NCBI GenBank assembly: GCA_025359105.1
Contig: JANYHK010000120.1
Location: 1 to 64,000, forward strand
Reading direction: 5' to 3'
Length of the DNA: 64,000 nucleotides
From: Myxococcales bacterium
GTDB lineage: Bacteria > Myxococcota_A > Polyangia > Polyangiales > Polyangiaceae
Shown: positions 1 through 10,600 of the stretch, one piece after another
How the letters are laid out: the number at the start of each line of letters is the position of its first letter
Numbering within the stretch: the stretch's first letter is position 1
The notes under the pieces: generated by a model
The model's input: the letters and a program-made list of their open reading frames with translations, nothing else
Database searches by the model: none
Told to the model about the DNA's origin: nothing
Position numbers and translations under genes: made by a program

Positions 1-2
1 CC

Positions 3-218
3 GAGGGCGCGGGTAAGCACTCCAAGCCGGACAAGCGCCGGTACTACCTGACGGCGAGGGGCTCTGCGACGGAGTCCGCCGCGTTGCTCGACGTTTGCCT
101 CCGGCTCGGCCTGCTCGATGACGCCCGACACAAGGCGGGCACATCGACCTGGATCGGGCACGGGCACGGGCACGCGTACGGGGAAGATTCGCTTCGCGAA
201 TATGGGGACAGGCCCTAG
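3..218 (+). CDS. Four-helix bundle protein (23S rRNA intervening-sequence family), 3' end only
   Basis: This is the last 71 codons of a gene that begins left of the window. The visible part has the family signature: EGAGKHSKPDKRRYYLTARG followed by SATESAALLDVCLRLGL, which matches the third helix region of IVP/four-helix bundle proteins (a fold shared with Avd of diversity-generating retroelements). The fourth helix that should follow is missing; the frame instead runs through a GGGCAC-type short repeat (about 155-174) into a short hydrophilic tail. I read it as C-terminally truncated or decayed. Its stop codon overlaps the stop of the convergent gene at 215. Confidence 0.7.
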   Translation, partial: EGAGKHSKPDKRRYYLTARGSATESAALLDVCLRLGLLDDARHKAGTSTWIGHGHGHAYGEDSLREYGDRP

Positions 219-1507
219 AGGAACCGCTCGCCGCTGTGCGCGTCCAGCTCCTCCAGCTCCTCCAGCTGATGCGCGGCGCGATCGAGATCGGGCTCGAGCG
301 CGACGCGGATGCGCGTTCTGGCGTCGTCGTCGCGGACCGTCGCCACCACGGCGTCGATACGCGCGAGCTCGCTCGCCTTGGCCACCCGCGAGAGGACGCG
401 CGCGCACGCGGCGCGGAGCTCCGGCTCGGCGTCGTGGTCCTCGAGCGCGGCCCATAGATCCGCCTCGGCGAACGCGAGATCGCGGTAGGTCGAGCCGCGG
501 GCCAGCTGCATGGCGGTCGTCTCGAGGCGGGCGAGCCACGCCCGCGCGGGCTCACCGGTTGCACGGGCGAGCGGCGCGGCGGCGGCGACGTCGTGCCCGG
601 CCGGCTGCACGCCGCGCGCGCGCCGTGCGGCCCCGTCGATCGCCGCGACGAGGAAGTCGAGCTCGGCCTTCGAGAGCCCCCGCCGCCCGTGGCGCACGGA
701 CTCGACCTTGGTAGTGATCTCGCGCGACACGGCGCGTGAGAGGACGAGCCAGCCGTCTTTCGCCGCGACGCCGGTGATCGATGGGTAGGGAACGGCGGTC
801 CAGCCGCCGCGGCCGTCCTCTAGCCGCACGTCCTCCTCGGTGAGCCAGACGCAGCGCGCCGCGTCGTTGGCCCGGGCGCCGCGCATCGTCGCGATGGAAG
901 CGAGGGGGAGCACGATGGCGAGGTAGGCGAGCGGCCAGCCTCCGAAGGCGGTGGGGTCATGCCCCTGGAAGGTTGCTACGGCGAGCATCGCCGCCGCGAT
1001 CGCGCCGAGACCGCGGATCCACGTCTTCGCGATGTCGACCCTGCGCGCCGCGACGGGCCAGCGAAGCGCGCCCGACAAGCGCGTGCCGATGCCGAGCGCG
1101 TCGCGCACGCGCTTGGCGTCCTCCGACGAGTCGAAGTGCAGGAGCGTCGGCGAGTCGCGGTTCGTTCGCTGGAGCGCCAGCAGCTCGCCTCCGCCCGAGG
1201 CCGTGCATGACGTCGCGCCGACCACCTCGCGCGCGTGGATGACCTGCCCGAGGACCCCCCCGCCCAAGACGTCGACCCGCGCGGGGGCGGGGACGAGGCG
1301 GGCGCGCCGAGGGGCGTGGCGCCCCATGAGCAGAGGTCCCGCGAGCAGGAGCGTGAGCCCTGAAAAGAAGTCGGCTCCCGGCGAAGAATTGTCGGCGATC
1401 CACCAGAAGAGCCCCGCGAGCATGCCGAGAAGCCCGAGTGCCGGTAACAGCGCACGCGTCCAGCCCGGCCCGCGGGCATCGTGGACCATGGCCCGCACGT
1501 CCGTCAC
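215..1507 (-). CDS. Predicted membrane protein of unknown function
   Basis: A 430-residue protein I do not recognise. It has four hydrophobic segments in two hairpins, roughly residues 16-37, 46-62, 162-182 and 190-208. Between the pairs lies a soluble domain of about 100 residues. After the last segment a strand-rich stretch (WLTEEDVRLEDG, WTAVPYPSITGVAAKDGWLVL) resembles bacterial PH-like domains found in membrane proteins, but I am not certain. The C-terminal 130 residues are helical and charged, without transmembrane segments. The start ATG at 1507 gives an N-terminus running straight into the first hydrophobic segment. It is divergent from the FliJ-like gene. Confidence 0.6.
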   Translation of the reverse strand: MTDVRAMVHDARGPGWTRALLPALGLLGMLAGLFWWIADNSSPGADFFSGLTLLLAGPLLMGRHAPRRARLVPAPARVDVLGGGVLGQVIHAREVVGATSCTASGGGELLALQRTNRDSPTLLHFDSSEDAKRVRDALGIGTRLSGALRWPVAARRVDIAKTWIRGLGAIAAAMLAVATFQGHDPTAFGGWPLAYLAIVLPLASIATMRGARANDAARCVWLTEEDVRLEDGRGGWTAVPYPSITGVAAKDGWLVLSRAVSREITTKVESVRHGRRGLSKAELDFLVAAIDGAARRARGVQPAGHDVAAAAPLARATGEPARAWLARLETTAMQLARGSTYRDLAFAEADLWAALEDHDAEPELRAACARVLSRVAKASELARIDAVVATVRDDDARTRIRVALEPDLDRAAHQLEELEELDAHSGERFL

Positions 1508-1623
1508 GGCACAAGGATGGGGTCTGATGCGCCCCGGCGCAACGGACGCGGGAATGGCGCGCCATGCGTGGTCGTCCCTGAATGTGGCTCCACACGCGCG
1601 CGCGAGGTAGAAGGCTAGGTGCC

Positions 1624-2103
1624 ATGGCCGCTCGGAAGTATCCCCTGGACCCTCTCGCGAAGCTGCGGGAGCAGCACGTGGACGAAGCGACGCGCGAGCT
1701 CGCCGCTGCGGTGCGCGCGAGGGAGACGGCCGAGCAGCATGCCCGCCAGGCAGAGAGCGACGAGAGGGCGGCCGAAGAGCGCGCGCGCGTCGTGCGCGAG
1801 GCCGAGCGTGCGAAGCTCGAGGGTGGGGAGCTCACCGTCGCCGACCTGCTGCGCGCGGACGCGTGGGGTGTCGCCGTGGCGGCGGAAAAAGACCGGCTCG
1901 CCGCGCGCGTGGAGCGCGCGGTCACCGCGGAGTCGGAGGCGCGCACCGGCGAGGCGCAGCAGCGGACCACCGTGGCGGCGCGCAAGGCCGACGCCGAGGT
2001 CGTCGAGAAGGATCGCGCGAACTGGACCGAGCAGGTGCGCAAGGACACGCTCGGTCGCGAAGAAGAAGAAGGGGTCGAGGCATGGCGTCCAAAGCAGGGG
2101 TGA
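1624..2103 (+). CDS. FliJ/YscO-like coiled-coil protein
   Basis: A 159-residue almost wholly helical protein rich in Ala, Arg and Glu. The start MAARKYPLDPLAKLREQHVD resembles FliJ proteins, which begin with a short K/R-F/Y-x-L-x-x-L-x-x-LR segment followed by a long coiled coil. FliJ and YscO are stalk proteins of the flagellar and type III secretion ATPases, but no other export gene is seen here, so a secretion role is only a guess. I chose the ATG at 1624 rather than an upstream in-frame ATG at 1582 because the family signature begins there. The 3' end overlaps the next gene by 22 bases, suggesting translational coupling. Confidence 0.55.
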   Translation: MAARKYPLDPLAKLREQHVDEATRELAAAVRARETAEQHARQAESDERAAEERARVVREAERAKLEGGELTVADLLRADAWGVAVAAEKDRLAARVERAVTAESEARTGEAQQRTTVAARKADAEVVEKDRANWTEQVRKDTLGREEEEGVEAWRPKQG

Positions 2104-4472
2104 AGTCGAGCGTGGTCCTCGCGGCGTGTGTCGCGGCGCTCGGAGCGTGCCGCGGCGGCGGCGTCGGTGGCCCCGCGCCCGTGGTCTCGACCGCGCAGCC
2201 GACGCCTGCCGCCCCACCGGCGGCAGGCACACCGCACGTGCCGACGCTCACGGTCATCATGGATGATCCTCGCCTCAAGGACGCCCGCGAGCGCGAGCGT
2301 ACGAAGGACTACCCCGGGGCGCTCGCCGCGCTGCGGGCCGCGCGGCAGGGGCAGACCCTCACGCCCGCCGAAGCGTGCGCATGGGACTTCGTGGAAGGGC
2401 GCCTCGCGACCACAGCCAACGATCTCCCGTCCGCGCAGGCGTCCTTCGATCGCGCGGCGAGGACCGACGGCGCGCCGGGAAGCCCGGCGTGCGCGCTCGC
2501 GCCCTACGCGAGCCTCCGCGGGTCGCAGGCGTACGCGCGCGCGGGCAAGCCCGACGACGCGATCGCGCGCGCGCGAGCCGTCCCCGAGAACCTGCCGATC
2601 AAGGACGAGGCGAAGGTGCTCCTCGCCGAAGCGCTCGCGGCGAAGGGCGATCGCGCGGCGGCGCTCGCGCTGTGGCGCGGGCTCCTGGCGTCCGGTCCGC
2701 ACATGGCGCGGTGGGTGGACACCGCCGTGCGCCTCGCGACCGCGCTGCTCGACGGGGTCGACGGAGACCCGGCGTCGCGCGCACGCGAGGCGTTCGACCT
2801 GGCCACGCGCGTCGTCGTCGAGGCGCCGAAGCTGGCCGAGACGTCGGGCGCGACCGCGCAGCGCGCGCGCGCGACCGCGCTGTTGCGCAGCAAGGAGCCG
2901 TCGTTCTCCGACGCCCTCTCCGACGAGGCTCGCTGCAAGCTTGCGCAAGCCTGGCTCGACGCGGGCGAGCCGACGAAGGCGGCGGCCGAGGCCTCCGCGC
3001 TCCTGGCGTCCCTGCCGAAGCCTGCGGTGGGCGGCGTCGCGTGCAAGGCCGCGTCGACGCGCGCGAGCGCGGTCGCCAAGACGAAGGGGCAGAGCTCCGC
3101 CGACGCGTGGGGCGACGCCATCACCGCGTGCGCCGGCGACGACGCGCTCGTGGGCGCCCTCTACTCGGGCGCCAAGGCGAGCCTCGCCGCGAAGCGCACT
3201 CAGGACGGGCTCGACCGCTTCGCGAAGGTCGAGCAGCTCTTCCCGAAGCACCGCCTCGCCGACGACGCACGCTTCCACGCGGCGCTGGCCGCCAAGGACG
3301 CCGGCGACGAGGCGCGCTTCGTCGCGATGATGACGAGCATCCCGACCGACTACCCGGAAGGGGACATGCGCGGCGAGGCGATCTTCCGCGTGGCGCTCGC
3401 GCTCATGAGCCGTGGCGATTGGGCGGCCGCGAAGGCGCCGCTCGACGATCTCGCTGCCCGCGAGCGTGAGGACCACCACTGGGCCACCTCCGCGCGCGCC
3501 GCGTACTTCCGCGCCCGCGCCTCGGCGGCGCTCGGCGACGCGGCAGACGCGAAGGCGCGGTACACCCAGATCGTCCACGACGCGCCGCTCTCGTTCTACA
3601 TGACGCAGGCCTACGCCCGTCTCTCGACGGAAGACACGGCGGCGGCCGCGCGCGCGCTCGACGAGTCGGTGAGCCGCGACGACGGCGGCGCCTTCCCGGC
3701 GGCGGACCACGCCGAGCTCCGCACCCCCGGCGTCGACCGTGCGTGCCGCCTCCTCGAGGTGGGCGAGATTGACGCCGCAAAGCGGGAGCTCGCCGCAGCC
3801 GGCGCCGTCGGCGACGCCGTCGACGTGGAGGTGGCGTGGGTGATAGGCCAGCTCTACAACCGCGCCGGCGCGCCCGAGCTCGGGCACGCGCTCGCGAAGG
3901 GCAAGCGGACCGAGTACCTCGCGCACTACCCGGTGGGCCGCTGGCGGACGCCGTGGGAGGTCGCGTTCCCTCGCGCGTTCGAGCCGCTCGTCGTGAAGGC
4001 GAGCGCAGCGAACGGCATCCCCGCGCCGCTGGCGTGGGCGATCATGCGCGAGGAGTCGAGCTTCTACCCCGAGGCGAAGAGCCCGTCGAACGCGTACGGG
4101 CTCATGCAGCTCATCACGCCGACCGCGCAGTGGATGGCCCCCGGTACCGGATACGGCTTCGACGAGGTGTCGCTCAAGCGGCCGGAGGTGTCGATCGCGT
4201 TCGGGACGAAGCTGCTCGGCAAGCTGCGGACCCAGTTCGCGGTCAACCCGGCGCTCGCCATCAGCGCGTACAACGGCGGGGGTGGCGCGGTGCAGCGCTG
4301 GGTGTCGCAGCGGAGCGGCGCAGACTTCGAGCTATGGGTGGAGCAGATCCCGTGGGAGGAGACGCGGCTCTACACCAAGCGCGTGCTCGCGAGCCAGGCG
4401 GCGTACGCCTTCTTGTACGAGAGGCCGGCGCTCGCCGAGGTCCTGTCGATCCCTCGTCAGGTCGGTCTTTGA
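2082..4472 (+). CDS. Lytic transglycosylase lipoprotein with N-terminal helical repeats
   Basis: A 796-residue lipoprotein. It starts MASKAGVK and has a lipobox L-G-A-C with Cys23. The middle (about 40-600) is a long Ala-rich superhelix of TPR-like repeats, comparable to the U-shaped domain of Slt70. The C-terminus (about 630-790) is an SLT domain: the R-E-E-S-S-F motif places the probable catalytic glutamate at Glu658, followed by NAYGLMQL and ISAYNGGGGAVQRW, the usual substrate-groove motifs. It should cleave the MurNAc-GlcNAc bond of peptidoglycan from the periplasmic side. The start is set by the lipoprotein signal and a purine-rich stretch just upstream, inside the preceding gene. Confidence 0.9.
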   Translation: MASKAGVKSSVVLAACVAALGACRGGGVGGPAPVVSTAQPTPAAPPAAGTPHVPTLTVIMDDPRLKDARERERTKDYPGALAALRAARQGQTLTPAEACAWDFVEGRLATTANDLPSAQASFDRAARTDGAPGSPACALAPYASLRGSQAYARAGKPDDAIARARAVPENLPIKDEAKVLLAEALAAKGDRAAALALWRGLLASGPHMARWVDTAVRLATALLDGVDGDPASRAREAFDLATRVVVEAPKLAETSGATAQRARATALLRSKEPSFSDALSDEARCKLAQAWLDAGEPTKAAAEASALLASLPKPAVGGVACKAASTRASAVAKTKGQSSADAWGDAITACAGDDALVGALYSGAKASLAAKRTQDGLDRFAKVEQLFPKHRLADDARFHAALAAKDAGDEARFVAMMTSIPTDYPEGDMRGEAIFRVALALMSRGDWAAAKAPLDDLAAREREDHHWATSARAAYFRARASAALGDAADAKARYTQIVHDAPLSFYMTQAYARLSTEDTAAAARALDESVSRDDGGAFPAADHAELRTPGVDRACRLLEVGEIDAAKRELAAAGAVGDAVDVEVAWVIGQLYNRAGAPELGHALAKGKRTEYLAHYPVGRWRTPWEVAFPRAFEPLVVKASAANGIPAPLAWAIMREESSFYPEAKSPSNAYGLMQLITPTAQWMAPGTGYGFDEVSLKRPEVSIAFGTKLLGKLRTQFAVNPALAISAYNGGGGAVQRWVSQRSGADFELWVEQIPWEETRLYTKRVLASQAAYAFLYERPALAEVLSIPRQVGL

Positions 4473-7400
4473 TCGAAAGGGTGATCGTCCACAGCGAGCG
4501 CCAGGTCGAGCGCCTCGCGAGGGAAGGGACGGTCGCCGAGACGCGCAGCACGCTCGCGCGTCGGCTGCTCCAGACGCTGGCGCCCGACGTGGAGCTCGCG
4601 TCGCCGGAAATGACGCGCCTCGCGCTCGAAGCGGCGCTCGCGAAGAGCGCTCGCGACGACGCGCTGCTCGCGCCGCTGGCGCGCGTCGGGGGTGGCGCCT
4701 GGATGCGCACCCTGGACGCGCTCGACGCGGCGCTGGGCGCACTCCGTGCGGCGGCGGTAACGCCGGACGCCCTTGCCGCGGTGACGCATGCGGGGGGCGT
4801 CGTCGGTGCGCGCGCGCGGACGCTGGCCGCGGCCATGGGCGCGCTCGACGCGGAGCTCGCACGCGTGGGGCTCGTCGACGGGCGCCTCGCGGGGGCTCGC
4901 CTCGCCAAGCTGCTCGGCGCAGCGGCCCCCGACGCGATCGTCGCCGCCGCGGGGGGCACCCAGCTCGTCGCGCGCGGAATCCTGACCTGGGATGCGGCCG
5001 ACGTCGCCTGGTGGCGTGCGCTGGACCTCGGCGTATCGCGCCGTGGCGGGGCTGCGCGCATCGAGCTCCCGGCGCTCGATCGGCGGCTCGACACCGACCG
5101 CGAGCGCGACCCGCTCGAGGTGATCGCCGACGAGCTGGCGCGCGGGCTCGACGAGGCGCCCGCGTTCGCGACGATCGGCGCGCCGCTCGGGGATATGCGC
5201 TTCGAAGGCGACGTGCCGCGCGACGCGCAGATCCGCGTCGAGGTTCGCCGCGCCGCGGACGCGACCGCGCAGGCGCGCGCGGCGGCGGAGGCGGTCGCGA
5301 CCGCGCTCGCTGCCGGGGTTCCCGTCGACCGCATCGCCATCGGGCTCCCGACCCTGGCGGACGACACGCTCGCGCCACTTCGCCGCGCGCTCGACGACGC
5401 CGGTGTGGTTGCCCACGATCCGCGGGGCCCGGCGCCCGCCGGGGCGGGGCTCGTCGCCTGCGCGATGGACGCGCTCGCGATCGCCGCGCGCGGCCTGCCA
5501 CGGCGCGAGGTCGCGGTCCTGCTGCGCTCCCGTTACCTCGACGAGCGCGCGTTGACCGGCCTCGCAGAGCGGCGGGAGGCGGCGGCGCGGCTCCTCGACC
5601 TGGCGCGCGCGCTGGAGGAGACGCCGACTGCGCGCGCGGGTGAGGGCACGGCAGGTCCGCTCGCCGCGCTCGTCGCCACCGCGCGGGCGTACCGTCCGCG
5701 CGCCGATCGCGAGGAGGACGAGGCCGTCGTGCGGGCGCGCACCGCGCTGGCTGCGCGGATCGGCGAGCTCCTGTCGCGCGCCGGCGCCGCGCGCACGTTC
5801 TCCGAGCATGCGGCGACGGCCCGCGCGCTCTTCGCGGCGCTGGGGCTCGGGCCGAGGATGGGCGCCGGCGCACGCGCGGCGCTCTCCAAGGACGCGGTGC
5901 CGGTGGGCATCGCGCGCGCCGAGCTGCGGGCGCTCGCCCGCGACGCCCACGCGTGGGACGTGCTCGTCGCCGCGATCGACACCTACGAAGCGGCGGCGCG
6001 CCGTCTTGGCCTCGCCGAGGCGGAGACGTCCGGCGATGCATTCAGGCACCAGCTCGCTCGTGTCCTCGAGGTCGGCGCTCCGCCGCTCGGCGCCGCGCGG
6101 GCCGGGACGTTGCGCGTCGCGCGCCTCGTCGATCTCGCGCACGAAGAGCTGGGGCTTCTCGTCGTCCTGGACGCGAACGACGGGGTGCTCCCCTCGAGCC
6201 CCTCTCCCGATCCGCTGCTCCCCGACGCGCTCGTCGTCGCGCTTCGCAAGGCGTCTCCCACGGCGGCGCCGGCCGGGTACGCGTTGCGCCGAGCGCGCGA
6301 GCTCGGAGCGCTCGCCCTTTCTGCCGCGGGCGCCGACAGGCTCGTCGTCGTGTGCCGTGGCCGGGACGAGCAGGGGGGGCTTCTCGCGGCGGCGCCGCTC
6401 GTCGCCTGGCTCGAGAAGGGGGGAGTACCGTCGAAGGTGGCGCGCGCGGGCGCCTCACTCCTGCACGACCGCCCGCTCTCCCTCGTCGACGCGCGTCTGG
6501 CGTGGCTGGCGACGGCGCCCGAGCACGCGGCGGTGATCGCCCCGGAGCCGTCCCGCCGCGCCGCGGTCGAAGCGCGCCGTGAGTCGTTCTTCTACGATCC
6601 CGCGCGGAGGGGGGACGAGACGGTTGGCGCGCTCGCATCCACGCCGGAGCTCGCGCGCGTTCTCGGCGAGGAGACGGGCCGCGAGAGGCCGCTGGCGGTG
6701 ACGTCACTAGAGCGCGTCGCCGAGTGCGCTTTCAAAGGGTACGCCGAGGTCGTGCTGTCGGCGCGTGACCGCGAGCCGCGCGGTGAGCTGCCCGACGTCC
6801 GTGAGGAGGGGACGCTCGTCCACGCCGCGCTCGCCGCCGCGTTCCGCGCGACGGCGGAGCTCTGGCCGACGCGGCCGCGCGACACCGTGGCGATCGAGTC
6901 GCGCGCGCTGGCCGCGGCCGATGCGCTCTTCGCGGGCGAGCTCGTCGGCTCACCGCTCCGTGACATCGTCGTCTCCCGGGCGCGCGACTCGGTGCGGGCC
7001 GTCCTGGCGTGGAGCCTCGCGTCCGATACCTGGGACTTCGCCTCTGCCGAGCAGGCGTTCGGCGACGCGTCGGCTGGCGCGTGGCCGCCCCTGCGCGTCG
7101 AGGAGGGAGGTGAGGCCGTCCTCTTGCGGGGGAAGATCGACCGCGTCGACACCTCGCACCCGCCGGCGCGCGGGCGCGCGCGGGCGGTCGACTACAAGGG
7201 CAACAAGCGCAAGGCAGCCGACATCGGGCGAACGCTGGGGAGCACCTCCTTCCAGGTGCCTCTCTACGCGCTGGTCGCTGCCCATGCGACGGCCCGCGCC
7301 GGCGCAGACGGCCTCTACTTGCCGACCGGCGCCCGCGATTTGCCGGCGGACTACGGCCCCAAGGAGAGCTTCACGAAGAAGTGGGCCGAGGTCCTCGCGG

Positions 7401-7594
7401 CAACGCCCGATGCAGCGCCTCTCACGGTGGTCGAGCGGGCAGCGGTAGAGATCGTCGCGGCGCTCCGTCGCGGAGGGCTCGCCCCCGTTCCCGCCGATTC
7501 CGCGACGTGCCGCACGTGCAGGGTGCGGGGAGGCTGCCGCCAGCCGCGGTTCGCCGTCGCCCACGAGGAGGACGACGGCGACGACGGCGGGTGA
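4469..7594 (+). CDS. addB: AddB-like helicase-nuclease subunit (PD-(D/E)XK nuclease with Fe-S cysteines)
   Basis: A 1041-residue protein if read from the TTG at 4469, which overlaps the preceding stop; a GTG at 4481 is the alternative. The C-terminus carries a RecB-type nuclease: G-K-I-D-R-V-D (Asp891) and V-D-Y-K (Asp908, Lys910). Four cysteines surround it, Cys753 and then C-x2-C-x5-C at 1014, 1017 and 1023, exactly the spacing of the AddB iron-sulfur cluster. I see no Walker A motif near the N-terminus, so the helicase half appears inactive or strongly diverged. With the next gene it should form a double-strand-end processing complex for recombination. Symbol assigned by architecture and neighbour. 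Confidence 0.8.
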   Translation: MIERVIVHSERQVERLAREGTVAETRSTLARRLLQTLAPDVELASPEMTRLALEAALAKSARDDALLAPLARVGGGAWMRTLDALDAALGALRAAAVTPDALAAVTHAGGVVGARARTLAAAMGALDAELARVGLVDGRLAGARLAKLLGAAAPDAIVAAAGGTQLVARGILTWDAADVAWWRALDLGVSRRGGAARIELPALDRRLDTDRERDPLEVIADELARGLDEAPAFATIGAPLGDMRFEGDVPRDAQIRVEVRRAADATAQARAAAEAVATALAAGVPVDRIAIGLPTLADDTLAPLRRALDDAGVVAHDPRGPAPAGAGLVACAMDALAIAARGLPRREVAVLLRSRYLDERALTGLAERREAAARLLDLARALEETPTARAGEGTAGPLAALVATARAYRPRADREEDEAVVRARTALAARIGELLSRAGAARTFSEHAATARALFAALGLGPRMGAGARAALSKDAVPVGIARAELRALARDAHAWDVLVAAIDTYEAAARRLGLAEAETSGDAFRHQLARVLEVGAPPLGAARAGTLRVARLVDLAHEELGLLVVLDANDGVLPSSPSPDPLLPDALVVALRKASPTAAPAGYALRRARELGALALSAAGADRLVVVCRGRDEQGGLLAAAPLVAWLEKGGVPSKVARAGASLLHDRPLSLVDARLAWLATAPEHAAVIAPEPSRRAAVEARRESFFYDPARRGDETVGALASTPELARVLGEETGRERPLAVTSLERVAECAFKGYAEVVLSARDREPRGELPDVREEGTLVHAALAAAFRATAELWPTRPRDTVAIESRALAAADALFAGELVGSPLRDIVVSRARDSVRAVLAWSLASDTWDFASAEQAFGDASAGAWPPLRVEEGGEAVLLRGKIDRVDTSHPPARGRARAVDYKGNKRKAADIGRTLGSTSFQVPLYALVAAHATARAGADGLYLPTGARDLPADYGPKESFTKKWAEVLAATPDAAPLTVVERAAVEIVAALRRGGLAPVPADSATCRTCRVRGGCRQPRFAVAHEEDDGDDGG

Positions 7595-7636
7595 GCGCAC
7601 CGCTACTGGCAGCGCCTTGTGGTGTAGGGTGCGGCC

Positions 7637-10600
7637 GTGGCGGAGCCCCTTCGAAGCGCCGACGTCCTCTATCCATTCCGCCGCAACCTCGTGGTCGCGG
7701 CGAGCGCGGGTACGGGCAAGACGCACGCGCTCGTGGGGGTCATCGTCCACCTCGTCCTCGGCGCGAGCGAGCTCGGCGGCGCGGGGCTCCGTGCGCCCGT
7801 CGATCCCGGTCGCATCGTAGCCACCACCTTCTCGCGGAAGGCGGCGGCGGAGATCCGCGCGCGCGTCGTCGAGGAGCTGGAGCGGCTCGTCGCCGGCGGG
7901 GCCGGGTCCAAGTACCGAGCCGACCTCGATCGCGCGTGCATCCGCGCCTCCGCCGCGCCGTGGAGCGAGCGCGACGTGAAAGAGCGCGCGCGCAAGGCCC
8001 TCGACGGGATTGGCCGCGCGCAGATCGGAACGCTGCACGGCTTTGCCACGACCCTCGTGCGCGCCCACGCGCTGGAGGCGGGCCTCTCGCCGAGCTTCGA
8101 GATCGCGCCGGAGGACGAGGCGCGGCAGCGCCTCGAGGACGCCATCGTGCGCGTGCTCGAGCGGAGCCTCGGCCCCGATCTCCGTGATTTCGTCGACGCT
8201 GCGGGTGGCGTGGACCGGCTCGTCGGGCAGATCGTGGGGCAGCTCGGGCGGATCGAGGAGGACGGCCGCGGGGCGGCGGCGTTGACGATCCCCGCGGACG
8301 ACGCGCGGCGGATCGAGGACGCGATGCGCGCGTTCGTGGACCACGCCCGCGCCCTCGTATCGGAGGAGAAGCTCGCCCTTGCCGCGACGGCCCTGACCGC
8401 GGCCTGGGACTCCGGCGACCCAGCGCGCCTCGAGGAAGCGGCCGGTGTGCTCGCCGGCGCGCGGATGCCCGCGAAGCGCTCACCGCTCCTGGAAGCCTTC
8501 TGCGTGTTTCGCAGCGAGCTTTTGGGCGGCCGCGCGATGACGAACCCCGAGCGCGGCCGCCGCCTCGTCCGCACGTGGCTAGCGCGCGAGCGCTTCGAGC
8601 GCGCCGGCGTGGTGGCCCGCGCGCTCCTCGTGCAATGCCAGGACGAGATCGCCAAGGACGTCAAGAGGAGCAGCCTTCTCGGTTTCGGCGACGTGCTCCG
8701 CATCGCGCGCGACGTGCTCAGGGACGACGCCGGCGTGGCGCGCGACGTGTCGGGTAGCCTCGATGCTCTCCTGGTCGACGAGTTCCAGGACACCTCACGC
8801 CTGCAACGCGAGCTGGTTCAACTCCTCTGGGCGCGCGAGGAACGGCGGGTCACGGGTGAGGTCCCGGCGCTCGGTGACGTAAGGCCCGACGGCCTCTTCG
8901 TCGTCGGCGACCGGAAGCAGTCGATCTACGGTTTCCGCGGCGCGGACGTCGGCGTCTTCGCGGAGCTCTGCGTGGGCCTCGCTGGCGCGCCCGCCCGCAT
9001 CGCCCTCGGCATTGCCCCTGGCGCGGCCTGGGAGCCCCCGGAGCCGCTCGCCGACTTCGTCTCTCTCCGTCACAACCGCCGCGGCACCGCGGGCCTCCTG
9101 GCCTTCGCGAACGCCTTCAGCCGCGAGCGCTTCGCCGTTCGCGAGCCGCCGCCCGAGCTCTACGAAATCGCCTACGTACCCGAGACGGAGGACCTCCTCG
9201 TCCCGGACGAAGGGGAGCACCCCCCGCGCGCGTGCACGACGTGGCTGCGCTGGGACGAGGACGACAAGGTCTCGCGCGTCGACGAGGGCGTCGCCATTGC
9301 CGACCGCATCCGCACGATGGTCGAAGCCGGTGAGCCGCGCGTCCGCGGCAACCCTCCCCAATACCGCGACGTCGCGATCCTCGCCCCCACCAACGAGATG
9401 CTCGACGCGGCGGCGTTCGCGCTCGCCCAGGCGGGTGTCCCGCACGTGGTCGCCGGGCGCGGGTTCTACGCGTCCACCGAGGTCCGCGATCTGCGGAGCA
9501 TGCTGGCGCTCGTCCTCGATCCCAAGGACAAGCTCGCGATGCTCGAGGTGCTGCGCGGTCCGTGGATGGGTGCGCACGACGTGACGCTCCTGGGGCTCAC
9601 GGAGCCGGGGCGGGGCCTCGCGGAGATAGGTCCCGCGTGGGAGCGGGGCGAGCGTCGGTCGCTCATGCACCCGGACGACGCGGACGGGCTCGGCACGCTG
9701 CGGCGCGTCGTCGGCGAGCTGTGGCGCAACCTCGACCGCCTAGGCCCGGGGGGCGTGCTGCGCGAAGCGGTGCGCGAGCTGGCGCTCGAGGAGGTGCTCG
9801 TCCTCTTGCCGCGCGGTGAGCAGCGCATCGCGAACGTGCGGAAGCTCCTCGCCATGGCCGAGCGCGAGCCGAACGTCGTCCGCTTTCTCGAGCGCCTCGA
9901 CCGGGCGATGGATCGCGACGCCTCGGAGTCCGAGGCCGCCACGTTCTCCGACGAGGACGACGCCGTGCGCCTGCTCACGGTTCACGCCAGCAAGGGGCTC
10001 GACTTCCCGATCGTCTTTTTACCCGAGCTCGGGAGAATGCCGCGCCCCCGCGAGCGCGGTACGATCGCCATCGATCTCGGCGTCGCCTTCGAGGCCCCCG
10101 TCTTGACCGTTCGGATCCCCGACGCTCGCGGGGGAACGCTCGAGCCGCCGTCGTTCGCGCGCGTGACCCGAACGGCGGACCGTCGCGATCGCGCCGAGCG
10201 CCAGCGGCTCTCCTACGTCGCGGCCACGCGCGCGTCGGAGGCGATGGTCCTCGTCGGCGACCGCCGCCCGCCGAAGAGCGGAGACGGGCTGCGCTACTAC
10301 GCCACCGACGCCGCCTCCCTCCGGGCCCTCGCAGCGCGTGACGAGACGGCGGCCGCTGCGGCGCTCGTCGTGGAGCGCGTCACGAAGGCCCCGCTCCGCA
10401 CCTCGCAGGCGTCGCCCGAACGCGCCGCCCCTCCCTTGCCCACCGATCCGCGCCCGCCTCCGCCCGGGTGGCGCTCGCTCGCGGTTGCGCCGACGTCGCT
10501 TCAGGACTTCGCCCACTGCCCGCGCCGGTTCCAGCTCGTGCACGTGTTGGGGCTCCCGGAGCGGTCGCCGGCGCCGCGGGTCGCGGTAGAGCCAGAGGAG

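Noticed and set aside
957..3926. A 989-codon open frame on the minus strand
   Set aside because: It is antisense to the lytic transglycosylase and membrane-protein genes, is Arg/Glu/Ala-rich and repetitive, and has no domain: a GC-skew shadow.
3836..4468. Long N-terminal extension of the AddB-like frame
   Set aside because: It overlaps the SLT domain in another frame and its translation is Arg/Pro-rich without motifs.
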